From: Clostridia bacterium
GTDB taxonomy: Bacteria > Bacillota > Clostridia > Oscillospirales > SIG627
Assembly: GCA_017453605.1 (NCBI GenBank)
Contig: JAFTEP010000084.1
Coordinates: forward strand, 1-10,666
Direction of reading: 5' to 3'
DNA length: 10,666 nucleotides
Below are positions 1 through 5,861 of this stretch, piece after piece. The notes under the pieces are model-generated. The model had not been told where the DNA came from, did no database searches, and saw only the letters and a list, made by a program, of their open reading frames with translations. Made by a program: the position numbers and the translations under genes. Numbering within the stretch: position 1 is the first letter of the stretch; each line of letters starts with the position of its first letter.

Positions 1-2127
1 AAAATAAGAGTGAAAAAGATCGGATATGAGAAGATCACTTCGGGGCATTTTGAAGACGGGGGATTCATAATAGATTCAAAATCCGATCTGTTCCCCAAAT
101 GGTGTCACGTTCTTTCTTCACCCTGCGCGGGTACGGTCGTCAGCGACAGAAGCCTCGGATTCACCTGGTTTTCAAACAGTTCGTTAAAAAAACTCTCTTT
201 CTGGAACAACGACCGTTTTTCTGTTCGCGGCGAAGAGACACTTCTTTTAAGTCGGGACGAAGTGAACTTTTTTGATCTTATCGCCGGTTCGCAAAGCGTG
301 TCATATCTGGCCGGAAGCGCGGTATACCGCTCAGAACGGGAGAAAATGAGTTTTGAAGTTTCTGTTTGTGTCCATCCGAGCCTCCATTATAAACTCATAA
401 GATGCAGGATCGACCCTCATATCGACGCGAGCTTGTCTCTCGGCTTCAGATTTACGCCTGCCCTCGGCGAGAACTCGTTTTCCTGCGGCAACGTCTGTTT
501 TGAGCCGGAGAGGGGCGCAGTGAAGTTTTCAAGAATTCCCCGTGATCCGTTTTTTTCTTATCCGGGTTTTGTGCTTGCGAGAGGGAAAAAGGGCGCGTTC
601 GGCGGGTATAAACTCCTTGACGACTCGTCCGCTCTGATCCTTTGGAATATAAACCTTCGCGCAAACGAATCATCGGAGGTGTTTTTTGCTTTCGGCGCTT
701 TGACGTCGCAAAAATATCTCGACGCGGTTTCGGTATCAGTCGGCGACGGCGTTTTTGATCTTGCCGGATCATTCTGCCGCGATACGCTTCCTTCCGGGAG
801 CCCAGGAAAGGGACTCTTTCCGTTCTGGCTTTCGTATCAGGCGGTTTTCTCGCGCTTTTTTGCAAGAAGCGGTTTTTGCCAGTGCGGCGGCGCTTTCGGG
901 TTCCGGGATCAGCTTCAGGACTGCCTTGTGTTTATACCGGAAAAGCCGCGCCGTGCCCTCAGACATCTTTTAAGATGCGCTTGTCATCAGTTCCCGGAAG
1001 GCGACGTCCTTCACTGGTGGCACAACGTCGGATGCGGATCACATCCGGGAATAAGGACAAATATCAGCGACGATTATCTCTGGTTTCCGCTCGTTCTTGC
1101 TCTTTACGTTAAAAAGACCGCCGATCGCTCGGCCCTTGACGTTAAAGCTCCGTATCTTTCGGGAGTACCGCTGAGGCAGGACGAGAGGGAAAGATATGAA
1201 AAGTTCGGATTCACAGCCGCAAGAGAAACGCTTAAAGAACACGCTCTGCGTGCGATAAATCTCTTTTTCGAGCGCGGATCCGGAGCGCACGGACTTCCCC
1301 TTATGGGCTCCGGAGACTGGAACGACGGGATGGATCTTGTCGGCAGGAACGGAGGAGAAAGCGTCTGGCTTGCGATGTTTGCCTCGATCGTCATAAAGGT
1401 CTTTGACGATGAAATCGGACTCGATCCCGTTTTGAAAAAGCGTTCAGAAGAAGCGCTGCCGGATTTGATCCAGGCTGTCGAAAACTGTTTTAACGGGAAG
1501 TGGTTCTCGAGAGCATATTTTGCCGACGGGACGCCTCTCGGAGACGACACCTCGCTTTCAAGCGAATGTTCCGTAGACCTTATCCCTCAGTGCTTCTACG
1601 TTCTGTTTCAGGAAGTGATCTACGAAGGGAAAGACCCCGCGGCGCTTGAAAGAGCCATGAAGGCCTGCAGGAACGCCGCAAGTGTTCTTTTTGATTCCGA
1701 AAAGCGTGTCCTCAGACTTTTTTATCCGGCGTTTTGCGATCACAGACCCGATCCGGGCTATATCAGCGCATACAGCGCGGGTTTGAGAGAAAACGGCGGT
1801 CAGTACACTCACGCTGCGGTCTGGTTTTGTTTTGCGATTTATTATCTTTCCCGGCGCGACGGAGGCGAAGAGTTTTCAAAACTGCTCGAAAAAGTTCTCG
1901 ACGCGATAGATCCGCAGAGATTTTTTGACGATCCACACAGAATGAAGATCTACCGAAACGAACCTTTCGTTCTGAGCGGCGACGTTTATCACGCACCCGG
2001 AAAGATCGGCAGGGGAGGCTGGAGCTGGTACACCGGATCAGCCGGCTGGCTTTATACGTTCTATAAGATCTGCGGCGAAAACAAAAAGGCTCCCGAAATT
2101 GCTTCGGAAGCCGAAAGTGAAAAGTGA
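1..2127 (+). CDS. GH94-family glycoside phosphorylase (glycosyltransferase 36 / cyclic beta-1,2-glucan synthase C-terminal type), possibly 5'-truncated
   Basis: GH94 enzymes phosphorolyse beta-glucosidic bonds, releasing a sugar 1-phosphate. Counting from the GTG at 10, the visible protein has 705 residues. An N-terminal beta-sandwich-like part contains a TWFSNSSLKKLSFWNND stretch, resembling the conserved N-terminal block of NdvB-like and 1,2-beta-oligoglucan phosphorylase proteins. The (alpha/alpha)6 catalytic part follows: FRDQLQD (298-304), GDVLHWWH (331-338), RTNISDDYLW (349-358), GSGDWNDGMD (433-442, carrying the proposed general acid aspartate), GESVW (449-453) and GRGGWSWYTGSAGWL near 667-681. 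All signature blocks look intact. The HGLPLMGSGDWNDGM wording favours the NdvB/oligoglucan phosphorylase branch over cellobiose phosphorylase. The three codons before the GTG (from base 1) are open and show no ribosome binding site. Relatives with this wording are often much longer, so the true start may lie upstream and the feature is given from base 1. The exact substrate cannot be read from sequence. The gene ends 4 bases from convergent murD and has no visible plus-strand terminator. Confidence 0.85.
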   Translation, partial: KIRVKKIGYEKITSGHFEDGGFIIDSKSDLFPKWCHVLSSPCAGTVVSDRSLGFTWFSNSSLKKLSFWNNDRFSVRGEETLLLSRDEVNFFDLIAGSQSVSYLAGSAVYRSEREKMSFEVSVCVHPSLHYKLIRCRIDPHIDASLSLGFRFTPALGENSFSCGNVCFEPERGAVKFSRIPRDPFFSYPGFVLARGKKGAFGGYKLLDDSSALILWNINLRANESSEVFFAFGALTSQKYLDAVSVSVGDGVFDLAGSFCRDTLPSGSPGKGLFPFWLSYQAVFSRFFARSGFCQCGGAFGFRDQLQDCLVFIPEKPRRALRHLLRCACHQFPEGDVLHWWHNVGCGSHPGIRTNISDDYLWFPLVLALYVKKTADRSALDVKAPYLSGVPLRQDERERYEKFGFTAARETLKEHALRAINLFFERGSGAHGLPLMGSGDWNDGMDLVGRNGGESVWLAMFASIVIKVFDDEIGLDPVLKKRSEEALPDLIQAVENCFNGKWFSRAYFADGTPLGDDTSLSSECSVDLIPQCFYVLFQEVIYEGKDPAALERAMKACRNAASVLFDSEKRVLRLFYPAFCDHRPDPGYISAYSAGLRENGGQYTHAAVWFCFAIYYLSRRDGGEEFSKLLEKVLDAIDPQRFFDDPHRMKIYRNEPFVLSGDVYHAPGKIGRGGWSWYTGSAGWLYTFYKICGENKKAPEIASEAESEK
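2078..2112 (-). terminator. Probable intrinsic terminator of murD, inside the 3' end of the GH94 gene
   Basis: Read on the minus strand, a stem (GGCT, one mismatch, CCGAA; 5-nt loop; TTCGG, mismatch, AGCC) is followed at once by TTTTTGTTTT. It begins 20 nt past the murD stop codon. On the plus strand the hairpin has no T-run after it, so it should act only on leftward transcription. The stem and T-tract are directly visible; termination is inferred. Confidence 0.6.
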
Positions 2128-2131
2128 ATAG

Positions 2132-3490
2132 TTATAGATTTTTGACCATCTGTTTGAAATAGTTTCCTCTTTCCTCGAAATTTTTGAAAGAATCGAAGCT
2201 TGCGCTCGCGGGCGAAAGGACGACCGTGTCGCCGGGCTGAGACTCCGATTTCGCGGCGATTAGCGCGGCGCGCAGATCGGGGCAGGAAGAAAGTGTGTAG
2301 GGAGTATTATCGCCCTGAAGGGCGGCAAGGATCTTCGGCGCTGTCTGTCCCGTGACGTAGACCTTTTTCACGCAGCGTTCGAAGGGCTCTCTAAGAACGG
2401 AGTAGTCGAGATTCTTGTCGTAGCCGCCGCAGATTATCGTGAGCTTCTTTTTGAAAGCGCTGAGCGTCGCGAGCGTTCTCGCGGGGCTTGAATCTATCGA
2501 ACTGTTATAGTAATCTACGCCTTCGAGGTTTCTGATCCATTCGCATCTGTGCTCGACTCCTCCGAAGGTCCTTGCGAGTTTTATGACGTTTGCGGTGTCA
2601 ACTTCGTCGTAAACGGCGCATATAGCGGCAAGATAATTTGCGACGTTGAATTTTCCCGGGATCTTTATGTTGTCTGCGGCAAAGAGCGGTTTTTCGAACG
2701 CGAACAAGACTCCGTCTTTGAGACAGGTCCCGTTTTCGATCTCTTTTTCAAGCGAGAAAAATCTGACTTTTCCGGGGCTTGACGCTTCAAAGACGGAATT
2801 CTTGGGGTCGTCGGCGTTGAGGACGGCGATCCCGTTTTTCTCCTGGTGACGCACGATGTTTGTCTTCGCCGAAACGTATTCATCCATATCCCTGTGCCAG
2901 TCGAGATGGTTCTGGGATATGTTCGTCACGATGCTGACATCGGGAGAAAACTCCGCGTCCATGAGCTGGAAGCTCGAAAGCTCAAGGCAGGCGGCGTCAG
3001 TCTCTGAGATATTATCTATCAATGGCAGAAGCGGAGTGCCGATGTTCCCTCCGAGAAAGACTTTTCTTCCCGTGCTTTCAAGAAGCTTTGAAACAAGCGT
3101 CGTGGTGGTAGTCTTTCCGTCGCTTCCGGTGACTCCCCATACTCTGCACGGACAGAATTTCAAAAAGAACTGTGTCTCTCCGATCACCTCGGCTCCGCGC
3201 TCTTTTGCCTCGGCGAGTCCCTTTACGTCGGGACGAAGCCCCGGAGTCCTTATCACAAGATCCGCGCGGATATCTTCAAGATATTTTTCTCCGCAGATCA
3301 CTTTTGCCCCGAGCTTTTCAAAATCGTTGACTGTCGACTGATCCAGAACTTTTTTGTCACGGACTTCTACAGAGGCGCATCCGTGTTCGGTAAAGTATTT
3401 TACAAGCGGTGAATTAGAGATCCCGGCGCCGATAACGGTGATCTTTTTGTCCTTTATGTATTCAAAAAATCTCTCAGAAGCTCTGCTCAT
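2132..3490 (-). CDS. murD: UDP-N-acetylmuramoyl-L-alanine--D-glutamate ligase
   Basis: This cytoplasmic Mur ligase adds D-glutamate to UDP-MurNAc-L-Ala using ATP, the second amino acid step of peptidoglycan precursor synthesis. The 452-residue length is normal for MurD. The N-terminal Rossmann-like domain shows VIGAGISNS (19-27). The central ATPase domain has a P-loop GSDGKTTTTT (122-131), LELSSFQL (169-176), NHLDWH (194-199) and YVSAK, whose K209 sits where the carbamylated lysine is expected. The C-terminal domain has GGVEHRCEW (310-318), GGYDKN (355-360) and the signature LSPASASFDSFKNFEERG (425-442). The usual NDSKATN-like block reads NSSIDSSP (329-336), a form I associate from memory with clostridial MurD. 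The ATG at 3490 follows an AAGGAG site with about 7 nt spacing. The gene stands alone, divergent from rnpB, rather than in a dcw/mur cluster, and has its own promoter and a likely terminator. Confidence 0.96.
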   Translation of the reverse strand: MSRASERFFEYIKDKKITVIGAGISNSPLVKYFTEHGCASVEVRDKKVLDQSTVNDFEKLGAKVICGEKYLEDIRADLVIRTPGLRPDVKGLAEAKERGAEVIGETQFFLKFCPCRVWGVTGSDGKTTTTTLVSKLLESTGRKVFLGGNIGTPLLPLIDNISETDAACLELSSFQLMDAEFSPDVSIVTNISQNHLDWHRDMDEYVSAKTNIVRHQEKNGIAVLNADDPKNSVFEASSPGKVRFFSLEKEIENGTCLKDGVLFAFEKPLFAADNIKIPGKFNVANYLAAICAVYDEVDTANVIKLARTFGGVEHRCEWIRNLEGVDYYNSSIDSSPARTLATLSAFKKKLTIICGGYDKNLDYSVLREPFERCVKKVYVTGQTAPKILAALQGDNTPYTLSSCPDLRAALIAAKSESQPGDTVVLSPASASFDSFKNFEERGNYFKQMVKNL

Positions 3491-3540
3491 TCCGGTCTCC
3501 TTTTTGAAATCTGATCGATGTATGTAAATAGGTTTAGTCT

Positions 3541-3569
3541 ATTATACTCTTTTTTTTGAAATTATTCAA
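3541..3569 (-). promoter_or_regulatory. murD promoter (sigma-A type)
   Basis: On the minus strand, -35 TTGAAT (3569-3564) is followed by a 17-nt spacer and a perfect -10 TATAAT (3546-3541). Predicted transcription start is near 3534, giving a leader of about 44 nt before the murD ATG. Its -35 lies 17 bp from the -35 of the divergent rnpB promoter. Confidence 0.8.
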
Positions 3570-3586
3570 TAAGTATGCCGATAAGT

Positions 3587-3615
3587 TTGACATTTTTGAT
3601 AAATAGTGTTATAAT
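3587..3615 (+). promoter_or_regulatory. rnpB promoter, full consensus with extended -10
   Basis: TTGACA (3587-3592), a 17-nt spacer and TATAAT (3610-3615) match the housekeeping sigma consensus perfectly. TGT just before the -10 adds an extended -10 element. The expected start, about 7 nt downstream (3622-3623), coincides with the first base of the RNase P P1 helix. Such strength suits an abundant stable RNA. Confidence 0.9.
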
Positions 3616-3622
3616 TGATCCC

Positions 3623-3968
3623 GGACTGAGCGGGACGGTCGCGCCGCGTGAGCGGTGAGGAAAGTCCGGGCTTCACATGGCAAGGATAACGGGTAACACC
3701 CGCCGAAGGCGACTTCAGGGAAAGTGCAACAGAAATAAACCGCCGGGTCTTCCCGGTAAGGATGGAAAGGCGAGGTAAGAGCTCACCGGAGCACAGGCGA
3801 CTGTGCTGCCCTGCAAACCCTATCCGAAGCAACATCTCCAAGACAGGGGTTATGCCCCGGGTCCGCCTGACCGTCAGAGATGGCTCGAGGCGTCCGGCAA
3901 CGGGCGTCCCAGACAGATGACCGTCGGCAGAGCGATCTGTCACAGAACCCGGCTTACAAGTTCAGTCC
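3623..3968 (+). ncRNA. rnpB: RNase P RNA, bacterial type A
   Basis: This is the catalytic RNA of ribonuclease P, which removes the 5' leader from precursor tRNAs. Conserved core segments occur in the expected order: GAGGAAAGTCCGGGCTTC (from 3657), AAGTGCAACAGAAA (from 3722), the GGTAAGAGCTCACC region (about 3774-3787), and ACAGAACCCGGCTTA (about 3942-3956). The ends are set by the P1 helix: GGACTGA (3623-3629) pairs perfectly with TCAGTCC (3962-3968). Length is about 346 nt. The order and wording of the core elements fit type A (ancestral) rather than the Bacillus type B form. A few extra 3' nucleotides (CTCTTTT) may belong to the transcript, but no classical terminator hairpin follows, so the exact 3' end is uncertain. 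Confidence 0.95.
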
Positions 3969-4006
3969 TCTTTTGTTACTAAAATGTGAATTAGCTTGTT
4001 TTTCTC

Positions 4007-4035
4007 TTGCTTTTTCATTATTTATATGGTAAAAT
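4007..4035 (+). promoter_or_regulatory. Probable ireB promoter (extended -10)
   Basis: TTGCTT (4007-4012), a 17-nt spacer and TAAAAT (4030-4035) preceded by TGG form a good sigma-A promoter with an extended -10. It lies about 29 nt before the ireB ATG. It would make ireB independent of rnpB read-through. Confidence 0.65.
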
Positions 4036-4063
4036 TGCATTTAACGATAAGGAGGGATGTTCA

Positions 4064-4327
4064 ATGTCCGGTTTTGACGGAACAAGAAAGATCAGTCTCA
4101 GCTCCGATCACGATGACGAGCTGAAAACAAAAGAGATCCTCGCCACAGTTTATGACGCTCTCGTGGAAAAGGGTTTCACCAATCCGCTCAATCAAATCGT
4201 GGGCTACATTCTCTCCGAGGATCCGACTTATATCACCAAATACAATAACGCCCGGATCCTTATAAGCCGCCTTGACAGATACGAGATCTTAAGGCAGCTT
4301 TTGAAGAATTATCTCAATATCAAGTGA
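4064..4327 (+). CDS. ireB: IreB family regulatory phosphoprotein (UPF0297)
   Basis: IreB is a small cytoplasmic protein of Firmicutes, known in Enterococcus faecalis as a substrate of the PASTA-domain kinase IreK and a negative regulator of cephalosporin resistance. This copy has 87 residues, the normal size. Family hallmarks are the VYDALVEKGFTNPLNQIVGYILSEDP core (about 29-54), TYITKYNNAR (55-64) and a C-terminal helical IxRxDRxEIxxxLxxxYL pattern. In E. faecalis the phosphorylated residues are near-N-terminal threonines; here one threonine, T7 in GFDGTRK, is in the right place, which suggests but does not prove a phosphosite. The ATG at 4064 is preferred because AAGGAGGG lies 7 nt upstream; an upstream in-frame TTG at 4007 falls inside the promoter. 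A small unknown gene follows 16 nt after the stop. ruvX, a frequent ireB neighbour in Firmicutes, is absent here. Confidence 0.95.
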   Translation: MSGFDGTRKISLSSDHDDELKTKEILATVYDALVEKGFTNPLNQIVGYILSEDPTYITKYNNARILISRLDRYEILRQLLKNYLNIK

Positions 4328-4343
4328 AATCCGGAGAACTCTT

Positions 4344-4634
4344 ATGGAAATGATAAAGGATTACGTCTCCTACAAGACCCGTACGCTCATAAGAGAGGGC
4401 AATATCATCTGCTACGGCAAACCTACCGATCCCGTTATGCTCATCATGACCGTCCTCACCACCAAGGTCGTCGGCGGCGTGGAGGTCAGCGATCAGATCT
4501 TCATTCAGCTTCAGACGACTCCTGCGAATGAAAACGGGATAACGGTCCTCAAACAGACTGAAAAGAACGGTCTTTTCGAGGCGCTTGACATCGGAACGAT
4601 TTGGCTTGACCGCGAGCTCAAGAAAAATCAATAA
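4344..4634 (+). CDS. Hypothetical protein of 96 residues, co-transcribed with ireB
   Basis: I do not recognise the family. It starts 16 nt after the ireB stop with GGAGA 6 nt ahead of the ATG, and a terminator follows directly, so it is almost certainly the second gene of an ireB operon. There is no signal peptide, cysteine cluster or convincing membrane span. The stretch DPVMLIMTVLTTKVV (29-43) is hydrophobic but short and looks like a core beta-strand. The pattern suggests a compact alpha/beta protein: an N-terminal basic helix (SYKTRTLIREG, 9-19), strands around 21-57, and a C-terminal segment KNGLFEALDIGTIWLDREL (74-92) with a tryptophan. The reading is well supported by codon bias and spacing. 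No function is proposed. Links to IreK/IreB signalling rest only on gene order. Confidence 0.85.
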   Translation: MEMIKDYVSYKTRTLIREGNIICYGKPTDPVMLIMTVLTTKVVGGVEVSDQIFIQLQTTPANENGITVLKQTEKNGLFEALDIGTIWLDRELKKNQ

Positions 4635-4638
4635 CGCC

Positions 4639-4680
4639 AAAATGCCGTTTTTTTGTTTATAAAAAACGGTATTTTTCTCT
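4639..4680 (+). terminator. Intrinsic terminator after the ireB unit
   Basis: Arms 4642-4653 (ATGCCGTTTTTT) and 4661-4672 (AAAAAACGGTAT) form a 12-bp stem with one G-U pair and a 7-nt loop. TTTTTCTCTT follows. It begins 5 nt after the stop of the 96-residue protein. The stem can extend by a few A-T pairs on its outer side. Confidence 0.85.
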
Positions 4681-4779
4681 TAATATCGCTATATCTCTTT
4701 GTCGGGACTGAAATCTTTAGTTTTTTGACTTGTAAAGACCTCATTGTTTTGCGGCCCGATGAATCGTTTGGGAAAATCA
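4681..4779 (+). other. Spacer before prfA, no convincing promoter
   Basis: About 100 bp lies between the terminator and prfA. A TTGACT at 4725-4730 has no acceptable -10 at 16-18 nt, and the weak inverted repeat TCTTTA/TAAAGA (about 4714-4738) has a 13-nt loop. A promoter must exist here if the upstream terminator works, but I cannot place it. Confidence 0.4.
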
Positions 4780-5847
4780 ATGCTTGAAAAACTCAAAGCG
4801 CTTGAAAAACGCTTTTTGGAACTTGAAGAAAAACTCTCTTCTCAGGACGTTCTGAACGATCCCGAGTTATATAATGCCGCGGTCCGCGAGCATCGCGAAC
4901 TTGAAAGGACGGTCTCGAAATACCGGGAATACACCTGTCTCATAAAACAGCTGGAGGAGCTTTCAAAGCTCGCTTCAGACGAAGAAGACGCCGAGATCGC
5001 TTCTCTTGCCGCGGTCGAATCCGAGGAAGTTAAAAACAGGGCTGAAAAGATCCTTGATGAACTCAGGCTCGAACTCGTTCCAAAAGACCCGGAATCCGAC
5101 AACAACGTCATCGTCGAGATCAGAAGCGGAGCGGGCGGGGAAGAGGCCGCGCTCTTTGTCGGCGTCCTCTACAGGATGTATTCGATGTTCGCTTCCTCCT
5201 GCGGATTCAGGACAGAACCTATCAATTCAAACGAGACAGGGCTCGGCGGATTCAAGGAAGTCACCTTTACCGTCGTCGGAAGAGGAGCATTCTCAAAATT
5301 CAAATTCGAAAGCGGCGTTCACCGCGTCCAGCGAATTCCGGAAACTGAGGCTTCCGGAAGGATCCACACCTCGACCGTGACCGTAGCCGTCCTTCCCGAA
5401 GTCAAGGACGTCAGCGTCACCATAGACCCCAACGACCTCGAGATAAGCGCTCACCGCGCGAGCGGAGCGGGAGGACAGCACGTCAACAAGACCGATTCCG
5501 CTGTCCGCATCCTTCATAAGCCCACCGGCATCGTCGTGGAATGTCAGGACGAGCGCAGCCAGTTCAAGAACCGTGACAAAGCGATGAAGGTGCTGCTTTC
5601 AAAGCTGAGTCAGATAGAAAAGTCCAAACAGGCAGGACAGATCGCCGAACAGAGAAGAAGCCAGGTCGGCACCGGCGACAGAAGCGAGAGGATCAGAACG
5701 TATAACTATCCACAGGGTAGAGTCACCGATCACCGCATCGGTCTGACCCTTTACGATCTTGAAAACGTTCTCAACGGCAAGCTTTCGCCGATCGTCGACG
5801 CTCTCGCCGCCCACGAAGCCGAAGAACTCCTGAAAAACGCTTTTTAA
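4780..5847 (+). CDS. prfA: Peptide chain release factor 1
   Basis: Release factor 1 recognises UAA and UAG stop codons in the ribosomal A site and triggers peptidyl-tRNA hydrolysis. The 355-residue length is typical. An N-terminal coiled-coil-rich domain (about 1-100) precedes the decoding domain. The anticodon-like tripeptide PET (187-189), in RVQRIPETEASGRIHTS, is a PxT motif and so marks RF1; RF2 would carry SPF. The catalytic GGQ is at 231-233 in ASGAGGQHVNKTDSAVR. The C-terminal region keeps ERIRTYNYPQGRVTDHR. The start at 4780 gives the canonical MLEKL beginning with GGGA about 8 nt upstream; the in-frame TTG (4744) and ATG (4759) further upstream have no ribosome binding site. prmC, which encodes the GGQ methyltransferase and often follows prfA, is not next door. 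tsaC follows after 14 nt. Confidence 0.97.
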   Translation: MLEKLKALEKRFLELEEKLSSQDVLNDPELYNAAVREHRELERTVSKYREYTCLIKQLEELSKLASDEEDAEIASLAAVESEEVKNRAEKILDELRLELVPKDPESDNNVIVEIRSGAGGEEAALFVGVLYRMYSMFASSCGFRTEPINSNETGLGGFKEVTFTVVGRGAFSKFKFESGVHRVQRIPETEASGRIHTSTVTVAVLPEVKDVSVTIDPNDLEISAHRASGAGGQHVNKTDSAVRILHKPTGIVVECQDERSQFKNRDKAMKVLLSKLSQIEKSKQAGQIAEQRRSQVGTGDRSERIRTYNYPQGRVTDHRIGLTLYDLENVLNGKLSPIVDALAAHEAEELLKNAF

Positions 5848-5861
5848 AGAATAATATTTCA

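Noticed and set aside
3566..3943. 125-codon minus-strand frame
   Set aside because: It covers the RNase P RNA gene and both divergent promoters; it is antisense to a structured RNA and is not a gene.
4007..4063. Upstream TTG start extending ireB by 19 residues
   Set aside because: The TTG is part of the -35 box, the extension has no family similarity, and AAGGAGGG sits correctly in front of the ATG at 4064.
4714..4738. Inverted repeat TCTTTA/TAAAGA before prfA
   Set aside because: Only 6 A/T-rich pairs around a 13-nt loop; expected by chance in this AT-rich spacer.
4744..4779. Upstream starts (TTG 4744, ATG 4759) for prfA
   Set aside because: Neither has a ribosome binding site, and RF1 proteins normally begin at the MLEKL-like sequence starting at 4780.
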